Origin: Thiomargarita sp.
GTDB taxonomy: Bacteria > Pseudomonadota > Gammaproteobacteria > Beggiatoales > Beggiatoaceae
Reading direction: 5' to 3'
DNA: 6,608 nt
Assembly: GCA_020721025.1 (NCBI GenBank)
Contig: DYNO01000177.1
Location: forward strand, 1 to 6,608
The translations under genes and the position numbers were made by a program. Positions within the stretch are counted from its first letter, which is position 1, and every line of letters starts with the position of its first letter. The notes beneath the pieces are model-generated. The model saw nothing but the letters and a program-made list of their open reading frames with translations, was not told where the DNA came from and did no database searches. Of this stretch, positions 1-5,532 are shown piece by piece.

Positions 1-93
1 GAGGATTCTAATGTGATATGCTTTACCTGTCAATACTTTTTGGGTTATAGACCTATTTCACTTGGTATTAAAGATTTCAAATCGGTTCTATAA
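1..93 (+). CDS. Possible C-terminal tail of a gene entering from the left
   Basis: Frame 1 is open from the first base of the window to a TAA at 91-93, giving about 30 residues with two cysteines spaced CFTC and a C-terminal end of mixed charged and hydrophobic residues. The other two plus-strand frames and all three minus-strand frames are closed within the first few codons to about fifteen codons. A 30-codon open stretch can arise by chance in AT-rich DNA, and no family is recognisable, so this is only a candidate 3' end of a gene whose body lies outside the window. Confidence 0.22.
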   Translation, partial: EDSNVICFTCQYFLGYRPISLGIKDFKSVL

Positions 94-326
94 TAGCTGT
101 TGTCAATCGACAAATCTATAAGCGATTTAGGAACACTATAACAATTTTGAATCTAAATCTTGTCATGGTGCAAACAAACTCTGCTAGGGAATTTGATCAC
201 AGGCTGGGTTCAGGTGTAACTCCTTTAAAAACTGGTAAAATAGAATCAATTGTTTCCATCGAAAGTGTAACCCAAAAAGTCTAAATCGGTGGCTTTGATA
301 GATTCTTAGGCAAAACAAATTGCTAC

Positions 327-352
327 ACTCGCCAAACTGGGTGAGTTTCTTT
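327..352 (+). terminator. Weak terminator-like hairpin
   Basis: The arms 327-333 and 340-346 can pair (ACTCGCC with GGTGAGT, one G-T wobble) around a 6-base loop and are followed by TTCTTT. The stem is short and the T-run is interrupted, so it is at best a weak intrinsic terminator for transcription coming from the left. Confidence 0.25.
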
Positions 353-407
353 AACATGATGAATTTATGATATTCTGTCAATGTGGCATTTTACCGTAAA
401 ACAGCAA

Positions 408-438
408 TTCAAAAATCGAACACCGCGTTTGATATAAT
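408..438 (+). promoter_or_regulatory. Probable sigma-70 promoter of the exported repeat protein gene
   Basis: A perfect TATAAT is present at 433-438, about 46 bases before the gene start. The best -35 candidates are weak: TTCAAA at 408-413 (4 of 6 matches, 19-base spacing). The -10 box is the firm part of this call. Confidence 0.4.
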
Positions 439-478
439 TTCTCATACGCTTCCTCTCGCTCCCCCACAGATATGACTT

Positions 479-483
479 GGAGA
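479..483 (+). promoter_or_regulatory. Ribosome binding site that questions the first ATG
   Basis: GGAGA lies only two bases from the ATG at 485, too close for normal initiation, but about 11 bases before the in-frame ATG at 494. The second ATG (residue 4 of the long form) may be the true start. The signal peptide is intact either way. Confidence 0.4.
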
Positions 484-484
484 A

Positions 485-1234
485 ATGACTACAATGACGC
501 TGCAAACGATTTTTAGAATGGTTTTCTTTCCTCTTTGTTTGATGCTCTATGTCAATTCAAGCAGTTGGGCAGAAGAGCCCGCCACCTCAAAACACCTTAC
601 CCCCGCGATAGAAAGTGCAACACCGGGGGATATTCCGCTTTCTGTGGAATCTTTTCGTACCAGCACTGGCGAGGCGAACGTATCCAATCCATCTCACCCG
701 GTCAGCGAAAAATCTCAGGAAGCCAATAAGATAGTGAATGAGCTTGCTGTAGAAACGCCAGATGCAATTCCGCAAACGACAGCAGATAATACGCTGCAAC
801 AAGTGGAAACTTTGGAAGAGTCTCTACAAAAAATCACAGTGATGGCAAAGGTGTTGAATTCATTGGGGTCTGAAGTCGATGAGACTCTGCGTAGTGCTGC
901 ACTGAATGTTGCGGAAGCGGACAAATCCAATGATAAAGAATTATATCGACAAGCTGTACATGCCTTTGAAATACTTTATGAAAAACAGTTTGGCAAAACA
1001 GAACCAATTTCTTCAGTACAACAGGGTTTAGCCGAATCTCTTAAAAAAGTTGAAGTCATGAGCAAGGTGATTGAAGTGATGAATCCCAAGGCTACGGTAA
1101 CTGTTGAATTAAGCGATGCCGCGAAGCGTGTTTTTGCGGCAGATAATGCGGGAGATAAAGAGGCATATCATCAGGCAGTTGAAGTTTTTGAAGCACTCTA
1201 TCAAGCCGCGGTCTCTGAAAAAGCAGTGAAATAG
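485..1234 (+). CDS. Exported protein with two tandem helical repeats, function unknown
   Basis: I do not recognise the family. The 249-residue product starts with a typical Sec signal peptide: a hydrophobic core at residues ~8-23, then SSSWA followed by EE, suggesting cleavage after Ala29. The only cysteine near the site is not in a lipobox, so a soluble periplasmic or secreted protein is more likely than a lipoprotein. Residues ~30-103 are a low-complexity Ser/Thr/Pro/Glu-rich linker. Residues ~109-166 and ~181-240 are two copies of one helical repeat sharing the pattern ESL-K--VMAKV ... AA--V--AD---DKE-Y-QAV--FE-LY, with a two-residue length difference, pointing to internal duplication. The body is rich in Ala, Glu, Lys and Val and is probably all-alpha. 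It reads toward the defence-like operon but is separated from it by ~360 bases of repeats, so the two are probably not co-transcribed. ATG at 494 is an alternative start. The gene and its export are well supported; its role is not. Confidence 0.85.
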   Translation: MTTMTLQTIFRMVFFPLCLMLYVNSSSWAEEPATSKHLTPAIESATPGDIPLSVESFRTSTGEANVSNPSHPVSEKSQEANKIVNELAVETPDAIPQTTADNTLQQVETLEESLQKITVMAKVLNSLGSEVDETLRSAALNVAEADKSNDKELYRQAVHAFEILYEKQFGKTEPISSVQQGLAESLKKVEVMSKVIEVMNPKATVTVELSDAAKRVFAADNAGDKEAYHQAVEVFEALYQAAVSEKAVK

Positions 1235-1305
1235 TCATCAAAACAACGATATTTTACCAAACACTGCCATCATGAGAAATAATTTTAAATAAAACAAAGA
1301 GATTT

Positions 1306-1435
1306 TCGTTCCCATGCGCCGGAGGCTGTGAAAGAATCTCGTTTTTTGGATTTTTGATTATGTAAAATCAACAGCTTACAAGTCAAAAATTGTCAATTTT
1401 GGGAGTTCTTTTACAGCCTCGGCGTATTGGAACGA
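1306..1435. repeat. MITE-like long-hairpin repeat, 130 bases
   Basis: The outer 31 bases at each end (1306-1336 and 1405-1435) are inverted copies of one another with three mismatches and one single-base indel. The inner part (around 1346-1359 and 1381-1395) also pairs imperfectly, so the whole unit can fold into one long hairpin. It has no coding capacity. Ends of the form TCGTTCC...GGAACGA with whole-length palindromy are typical of non-autonomous MITE or REP-like repeats. I cannot see a clear target-site duplication. It lies 71 bases after the exported-protein gene, which has no other terminator, so it may also end that transcript. Confidence 0.75.
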
Positions 1436-1437
1436 GG

Positions 1438-1521
1438 AAAAAAGATAAACAACGGGTGGCAGAGATGTCAGCGTCGTTGCAACAATTGGAAGCGCAGCAG
1501 GTCAAAATTCAGCAGATGTAA
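1438..1521 (+). pseudogene. 3' remnant of a coiled-coil-like coding sequence
   Basis: Directly after the hairpin repeat, one frame reads about 27 codons to a TAA at 1519-1521. The peptide (…MSASLQQLEAQQVKIQQM) is strongly heptad-like, rich in Gln, Leu and Glu, and its codons are more GC-rich than the surrounding intergenic DNA. This looks like the C-terminal end of a longer coiled-coil protein whose upstream part has been replaced by or lost at the hairpin repeat. No good ribosome binding site precedes its internal ATG at 1465, so an independent small protein is less likely. The parent family cannot be named from so short a piece. Confidence 0.35.
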
Positions 1522-1529
1522 CTCATCTC

Positions 1530-1561
1530 AACCTGTCAGATTTTCGGAAACCTGGCAGGTT
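1530..1561. repeat. Palindromic hairpin 33 bases before the ATPase gene
   Basis: AACCTGTCAG (1530-1539) pairs with CTGGCAGGTT (1552-1561) with one G-T wobble, and the stem continues with TTTT against GAAA after one mismatch, leaving almost no loop. It resembles the dispersed CCTGNCAGG-type palindromes seen in repeat-rich genomes (recollection, not a search). It could be a REP unit, an operator, or a leader hairpin of the following operon. Confidence 0.55.
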
Positions 1562-1593
1562 TGAATTTCATTTTTACATAGCGAGAATAAATC

Positions 1594-2859
1594 ATGCTTA
1601 CGACCATCAAAATTGAAAAGCTGTTTAATACGTTTGATTATACGATTGAATTGAAACCCGGAGGTATTACGATTCTTACAGGTCCAAATGGTTACGGAAA
1701 AACCACTGTGCTCAGAATTTTGGATTCGCTTGCTAAACGAGACATTCAATCTTTCATTCAACTGCCTTTTAAGAAAATTAGCTTAGAATTTTCTGATGCC
1801 AAACCTATTATCTTTACTAAAAAAGAAGGTAATATACATATAAACAGTGAACAACAGGAAATTAATGAACAACAGTATCGCGGGGATAGAAATAAAATAT
1901 TGCACCGCATTGAATTGCACGATACTCCTCTTCGCAGACTCGATAAGGAACGTTGGATTGATCTACGCTCTAAAGAAGTTTTTACGGAAGATGAATTGTT
2001 TCAGAAAATTCTCCTAAAAGATAAACTTTTTCAGGAATTTATTCCAAATATGCAGGGACTTTTGGCAAAACATCCATCTTTACGCCATCCGAATATACCC
2101 AAAATATATTTTATTCGCGAGCAAAGATTGTTAACCGCTGAGCGTAACCGTTTTAAAAACACCATCGAAGTGTATGCAACAGATTTAATTAGTAAAATTA
2201 AAGATACTTTAGCGACATCTTCAAAGATAACTCAAGAATTAGATAGTAGTTTTCCACGCCGCTTATTTGAACAAAAAACTTCGATCTCAGAAAACGAATT
2301 TAATGAACGTTTTGACAAAGTGAAAGGAGTACAAAAAACACTTAGTAACTATGGATTTTCTGAATTTAGGGAAGATAATCATCCTGCTTATCGAGAAGAA
2401 GATGCCCGCGCGCTCGCCGTTTATATTGAAGACACTGAGAAGAAATTAGCGGTACTTGCTGAACTGTTAGAAAAATTAAATTTGTTCACAGAAATTTTAA
2501 ACGAGTGTCGTTTTACCTTTAAGCAGATTCGTGTTTCCAAAGATGCGGGGTTTACACTCTCGACAGATGATGGCAAGTCATTGCTTCCTCAAGATTTATC
2601 TTCGGGTGAGCAACAAGAAGTCGTGATGCTTTATGAATTACTTTTCCGAGTACAGCCCAATACGTTGGTATTGATTGATGAACCAGAATTATCGTTACAT
2701 GTGGTTTGGCAACAAGAATTTCTGAATGATTTGGAAAAAATCGTGGCGTGGCAAAAAATTCAGGTCATCATTGCAACCCATTCGCCCCAAATTATTAATG
2801 AACGCTGGGATTTAGTGGTCGATTTATGGGATTTACACCATGCAAAGCCTACAGAATAG
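1594..2859 (+). CDS. AAA/ABC-type ATPase, AriA-like (PARIS defence system)
   Basis: This 421-residue protein has the full ABC/SMC-like ATPase set split around a central insert: Walker A GPNGYGKTT (residues 30-38), ABC signature LSSGEQQ (335-341), Walker B LVLIDEPE (358-365, D362/E363), and an H-switch ATHS (394-397, H396). Residues ~100-300 form the helical, partly coiled-coil insertion typical of the AAA_15/AAA_21 and OLD-like families, including an FIREQR segment at ~173-178. It has no TOPRIM domain of its own; that activity is supplied by the overlapping downstream gene. In PARIS, the AAA_15 ATPase AriA assembles into a multimer, holds the DUF4435 effector AriB inactive, and releases it on sensing a phage anti-restriction protein such as Ocr. 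Gene order and size fit that family. A weak GAGA ribosome site lies 8 bases before the ATG. The ATPase call is firm; PARIS membership, rather than another ATPase-DUF4435 pair, is inference. Confidence 0.88.
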   Translation: MLTTIKIEKLFNTFDYTIELKPGGITILTGPNGYGKTTVLRILDSLAKRDIQSFIQLPFKKISLEFSDAKPIIFTKKEGNIHINSEQQEINEQQYRGDRNKILHRIELHDTPLRRLDKERWIDLRSKEVFTEDELFQKILLKDKLFQEFIPNMQGLLAKHPSLRHPNIPKIYFIREQRLLTAERNRFKNTIEVYATDLISKIKDTLATSSKITQELDSSFPRRLFEQKTSISENEFNERFDKVKGVQKTLSNYGFSEFREDNHPAYREEDARALAVYIEDTEKKLAVLAELLEKLNLFTEILNECRFTFKQIRVSKDAGFTLSTDDGKSLLPQDLSSGEQQEVVMLYELLFRVQPNTLVLIDEPELSLHVVWQQEFLNDLEKIVAWQKIQVIIATHSPQIINERWDLVVDLWDLHHAKPTE

Positions 2860-3655
2860 TCAAACTCCAGCCAGTTTTATTGATACTATTCGCCTGAGCC
2901 TGCGTCATCCCATTGGACATAAAAAATATTGGATATTGGTTGAAGGCGAGACTGATCAAAAGTTGTATCAAAAATTGATTGATGGCGACAAAACGCAAGT
3001 CAAGGCTGTGTCACCGAGCGGAATTGCAAATTTACGTTCGATATTAAAAACGTTGCTCGCAGAGTCCACAGAATCATTGCAGCCGATAAAACACGTTTTG
3101 GGCATTCGAGATGCGGATTTTTTACATCTGGACGGACAACAGGAATCGCAAGCAAATTTGTTTATTACAGACTTTCATGACGCGGAAATGATGATGATTG
3201 CCTGTGATGAAACTTTTAAGTCTTGGGTGAGTGAGTATCTCTCTGAAGAATTAGATAATTTTCAACAATTGCGTCAACAGTTTTTACATGCTTTAATATT
3301 TTTAAGTGGATTGCGTTGGTTAAACCATCGTGAAGACTTAACGTTGAATTTTAATAAATTTTATGATGAGAGTTGCTCAAATTCTAATCGACAGGAATGT
3401 ATTGATAAATTAGTAAAACGTTCACCAAATAGAAAACGTGAAGTATCTGTTGAAGAAATCGACAAATTGGTGGCAGAAGTGACTGATTATTATAATTTAT
3501 GTAATGGTCATGATATGGAAGAGGTGATGGCTGATTTCGTACCAAAAACTCGCAACAAGGGAATCACATCAGAACGAGTGGGGGAGTCATTGCGATTGGC
3601 GTATCACAAACATAACTTTGCCACCACACAATTGTATCAAAGTTTAATCAAATAG
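2840..3655 (+). CDS. DUF4435/TOPRIM-fold effector, AriB-like
   Basis: The 271-residue product carries the TOPRIM acidic motifs: VEGETD (residues 34-39, E35 as presumed catalytic Glu) and the DxD motif in GIRDADF (D91, D93). It also has the DUF4435 signature TDFHDAEMM (110-118) and a second conserved-looking GHD motif near the C-terminus (223-225). AriB of PARIS is a DUF4435 TOPRIM nuclease reported to cut host tRNA(Lys) once released by AriA, causing translation arrest and abortive infection. All acidic residues needed for that fold are visible here, so it appears intact. The start ATG overlaps the last 20 bases of the ATPase gene, with a GGGA 8 bases upstream inside that gene, indicating translational coupling and a shared mRNA. 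No transmembrane segment is seen. The DUF4435 assignment is strong; a tRNA target in this organism is only by analogy. Confidence 0.82.
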   Translation: MQSLQNSQTPASFIDTIRLSLRHPIGHKKYWILVEGETDQKLYQKLIDGDKTQVKAVSPSGIANLRSILKTLLAESTESLQPIKHVLGIRDADFLHLDGQQESQANLFITDFHDAEMMMIACDETFKSWVSEYLSEELDNFQQLRQQFLHALIFLSGLRWLNHREDLTLNFNKFYDESCSNSNRQECIDKLVKRSPNRKREVSVEEIDKLVAEVTDYYNLCNGHDMEEVMADFVPKTRNKGITSERVGESLRLAYHKHNFATTQLYQSLIK

Positions 3656-3695
3656 CAAGAATTACATCAAGTTGCATTATTTAAGTAACATATTT

Positions 3696-3809
3696 GGGAG
3701 TTACGCAGTTGAAACGTTATTCAGTTGATTTTATTCAAATATCGAAAAATCAATCAAAATACTAACTTTTTGAATAAATTGAAAATTAGATTTGAACTGC
3801 GTAACTCCT
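3696..3809. repeat. MITE-like long-hairpin repeat, 114 bases
   Basis: The terminal 19 bases (3696-3714 and 3791-3809) are inverted copies matching at 17 of 19 positions, with the core GGAGTTACGCAGTT. The interior is very AT-rich and also pairs (TTGATTTTATTCAAA near 3723-3740 with the TTTGAATAAATTGAA-like stretch near 3769-3784), so the unit folds along its whole length. It is non-coding. It sits between the convergent ends of the DUF4435 gene and the hyfG-like gene, 41 and 36 bases away respectively, and no other terminator is visible there, so it may stop transcription in both directions. GGAGTTACGCA-type ends are familiar from MITEs of repeat-rich bacteria (recollection). No clear target duplication is seen. 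Confidence 0.75.
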
Positions 3810-3844
3810 AATTAAGAAAATTCCGATACAGAGAATGAACGTGG

Positions 3845-5446
3845 TTACAAATCACAACCCGTATAAGAACCATTAACCGATTTATTGCAGACCGGAAAGT
3901 CAGGCACAATATTTCCCATAATCAACAACTCTAACGCTTGCCAATTTAACCAACTGGGATCACGAGGAAAATAACGGCTCACCTTTCCCGTTTCATCAAA
4001 CCGCACGTAAGCGAAAATTTCCCCGCGCCATCCTTCAATCATGCCAATTCCTTCCGCTGCGCCCACTTCTTGCCATTGGGTAGAAATCGCGCCATTTTCT
4101 GGCAGACAGACCAAGATTTGCCCCAATAATTCCAACGAGATATAAATTTCCTGCCAACGTACCATCATGCGCCCTTCAACATCGCCCGTGGTCAACGTTG
4201 CGACTTTCACCCCGAATTGAAATTGTTCATACGGCGAATATGGCGCGTGTTTACGCACATCAAAGGTTTGTCCACTGGCGCGCCCGACATATCCCAAACA
4301 ACCTAATTTTTTCGCTTGTTCCTGACTCAATATACCCGTTGTTGCCAAGCGATCTTCCAATCCCATGTGTCGCTCGATAATGCCTTCTAACTCTTTCAAT
4401 TCCATGACAATATCGAGCAGTTGTTGCCGTTGCTGGGCGATCATGGCGGGAGTCAAATCTGTTTTCACGCCACCGGGAATAATACAATCCATCATCATGC
4501 GATGCCCAAAACATTGTTCATTCATGCGCATCCATAATTCCTTTAAACGATGAAATTGATACAGGGCAAAGGCAAATCCCACATCGTTACAAATCGCACC
4601 AATATCGCCCAGATGATTCGCAATTCGTTCTCGTTCTGCCATAATTGCTCGCAACATCAAGCCGCGCAATGGTACTTCAACCGCCGCTGCCCGCTCCATC
4701 GCCATACACGCTGCCCAAGTATGCCCCACAGTGGTATCTCCAGACACCCGCCCCGCCAAACGCGCCAAACTCGCAACATCCCGCCCTTCTGCCAATTTTT
4801 CTACGCCCTTGTGCACATAACCCAACCGTTCTTCCAAATTCAACACCTGTTCCCCAACTGCTTGAAAGCGAAAATGTCCCGGTTCGATCACGCCGGCATG
4901 AACGGGTCCAACCGGGATTTCATACACCCCTATTCCCGTAGCAGACATAAACGGATACTCAAAATCGGGAGGAGTGGGTTGATGGGGAAGATCGCGTTGC
5001 AGGGGAAATTGTTTACGCAAGGGAAATTCATCGGCTTGCCATGCTTGATGTCGTGTCCATCGCCGCGTGTCGAGACTGTCCAGAAAAACCACGCCATACA
5101 AATCTTGAATATGACGCTCCATGCGCTGGGAGGCGGGAAACAGCGGAGTCAATGATTGAATGCGGGGCGAATTCAGTGCAATATACGTGCGTACAATCAA
5201 ATAGTTACCGAATTGTTCATAACAGGCATTCACTACAAATTGCTGCGGTTGCTGATCTGCCCACAATGCCACCCAACGCATTTCGCCCTGAGCGATCAAT
5301 TGTGCTACAGCATACCAATCATTTGCAGCAACGACCACGAGATATGCCGGCGGCAAAGTATTTAAATTGGGTTCAAGCGTAAGATTGGCTGTAGCGACAG
5401 TGTGTTGAAAGGTTTGCCACCAAGTTTCGGCTGAAGGATTTTGCAT
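3845..5446 (-). CDS. HyfG/HycE-like large subunit without nickel ligands (Ehr-type)
   Basis: This 533-residue protein fuses a NuoC-like (30 kDa) domain at ~1-150, ending in DLYGVVF and FPLRKQFP, to a NuoD/hydrogenase-large-subunit domain at ~175-533. That layout is typical of HycE and HyfG, membrane-associated group 4 [NiFe] hydrogenase subunits, which are slightly longer in E. coli. The nickel motifs are lost. Where a hydrogenase has RVCGICSVSH, this reads RVSGDTTVGH (233-242; S235 and T238 replace Cys). Where it has DPCxxC, this reads DPSWLN (496-501; S498 and N501). Such cysteine-free relatives belong to energy-converting hydrogenase-related (Ehr) complexes, thought to couple an unknown redox reaction to ion pumping. 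It therefore probably cannot make or use H2. There is also no C-terminal maturation peptide. The usual partners (HyfB/C/E/F/I-like) are not adjacent. A weak AAAGG lies ~13 bases before the ATG. The codons are clearly more GC-rich than in the neighbouring defence-like operon. Confidence 0.9.
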   Translation of the reverse strand: MQNPSAETWWQTFQHTVATANLTLEPNLNTLPPAYLVVVAANDWYAVAQLIAQGEMRWVALWADQQPQQFVVNACYEQFGNYLIVRTYIALNSPRIQSLTPLFPASQRMERHIQDLYGVVFLDSLDTRRWTRHQAWQADEFPLRKQFPLQRDLPHQPTPPDFEYPFMSATGIGVYEIPVGPVHAGVIEPGHFRFQAVGEQVLNLEERLGYVHKGVEKLAEGRDVASLARLAGRVSGDTTVGHTWAACMAMERAAAVEVPLRGLMLRAIMAERERIANHLGDIGAICNDVGFAFALYQFHRLKELWMRMNEQCFGHRMMMDCIIPGGVKTDLTPAMIAQQRQQLLDIVMELKELEGIIERHMGLEDRLATTGILSQEQAKKLGCLGYVGRASGQTFDVRKHAPYSPYEQFQFGVKVATLTTGDVEGRMMVRWQEIYISLELLGQILVCLPENGAISTQWQEVGAAEGIGMIEGWRGEIFAYVRFDETGKVSRYFPRDPSWLNWQALELLIMGNIVPDFPVCNKSVNGSYTGCDL

Positions 5447-5476
5447 CTGCGTTCTGTTACCTTTCTGCTAACAACG

Positions 5477-5504
5477 GTTGACAAACAGCACCTTCCGTGT
5501 CAAC
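5477..5504. repeat. Perfect 7-base inverted repeat upstream of the hyfG-like gene
   Basis: GTTGACA (5477-5483) and TGTCAAC (5498-5504) are perfect inverted copies separated by 14 bases, 31 bases before the start codon of the hyfG-like gene and 28 bases after the tnpB-derived stop codon. It could be an operator, an mRNA leader hairpin, or part of the transposon right-end RNA. Read on the minus strand it contains TTGACA, but no -10 box follows at a normal distance. Confidence 0.45.
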
Positions 5505-5532
5505 AAATGCAAATGAGTTTTTTGAGGACTCG

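Larger units (their letters stand above)
94..484. other. AT-rich intergenic region
   Basis: No convincing gene is seen here. A 65-codon open frame on the minus strand (184-381) lacks a ribosome binding site and any family resemblance. The stretch holds a small TTGTC-AATC-GACAA palindrome at 100-113, a weak hairpin followed by a T-rich run at 327-352, and the likely promoter of the next gene near 408-438. Confidence 0.6.

Noticed and set aside
205..225. GTGTAACTCC resembling the end of the hairpin repeat at 3791-3809
   Set aside because: Only about nine bases match and no partner inverted end is present nearby.
184..381. 65-codon minus-strand open frame
   Set aside because: No ribosome binding site, no recognisable motif, odd composition for a protein, and it lies in AT-rich intergenic DNA.
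535..930. Overlapping frames within the exported protein gene (535-729 +, 587-802 -, 715-930 -)
   Set aside because: They lie inside a gene with a good signal peptide and clear internal repeats and have no supporting start signals.
1528..1761. 77-codon minus-strand frame across the ATPase start
   Set aside because: It overlaps the Walker A coding region and the upstream palindrome in antisense, so it is a shadow frame.
1594..2859. OLD-family nuclease or Gabija GajA
   Set aside because: Those carry a C-terminal TOPRIM domain in the same chain. This protein ends soon after the ATPase H-switch, and the TOPRIM motifs are in the separate DUF4435 gene.
4260..4514. 84-codon minus-strand frame within the hyfG-like gene
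   Set aside because: It is an alternative frame of the same strand inside a well-conserved gene.
4550..5155. 201-codon open frame opposite the hyfG-like gene, and shorter ones at 4198-4380, 4365-4553, 4645-4941, 5041-5382 and 5156-5365
   Set aside because: All are antisense to a strongly conserved coding sequence, are rich in His, Pro, Arg and Cys as shadows of GC-richer genes are, and lack family resemblance.
5498..5503. TTGACA on the minus strand as the -35 box of the hyfG-like gene
   Set aside because: The sequence at the expected -10 position (CAACCG) bears no resemblance to TATAAT. The hexamer is better explained as part of the inverted repeat.
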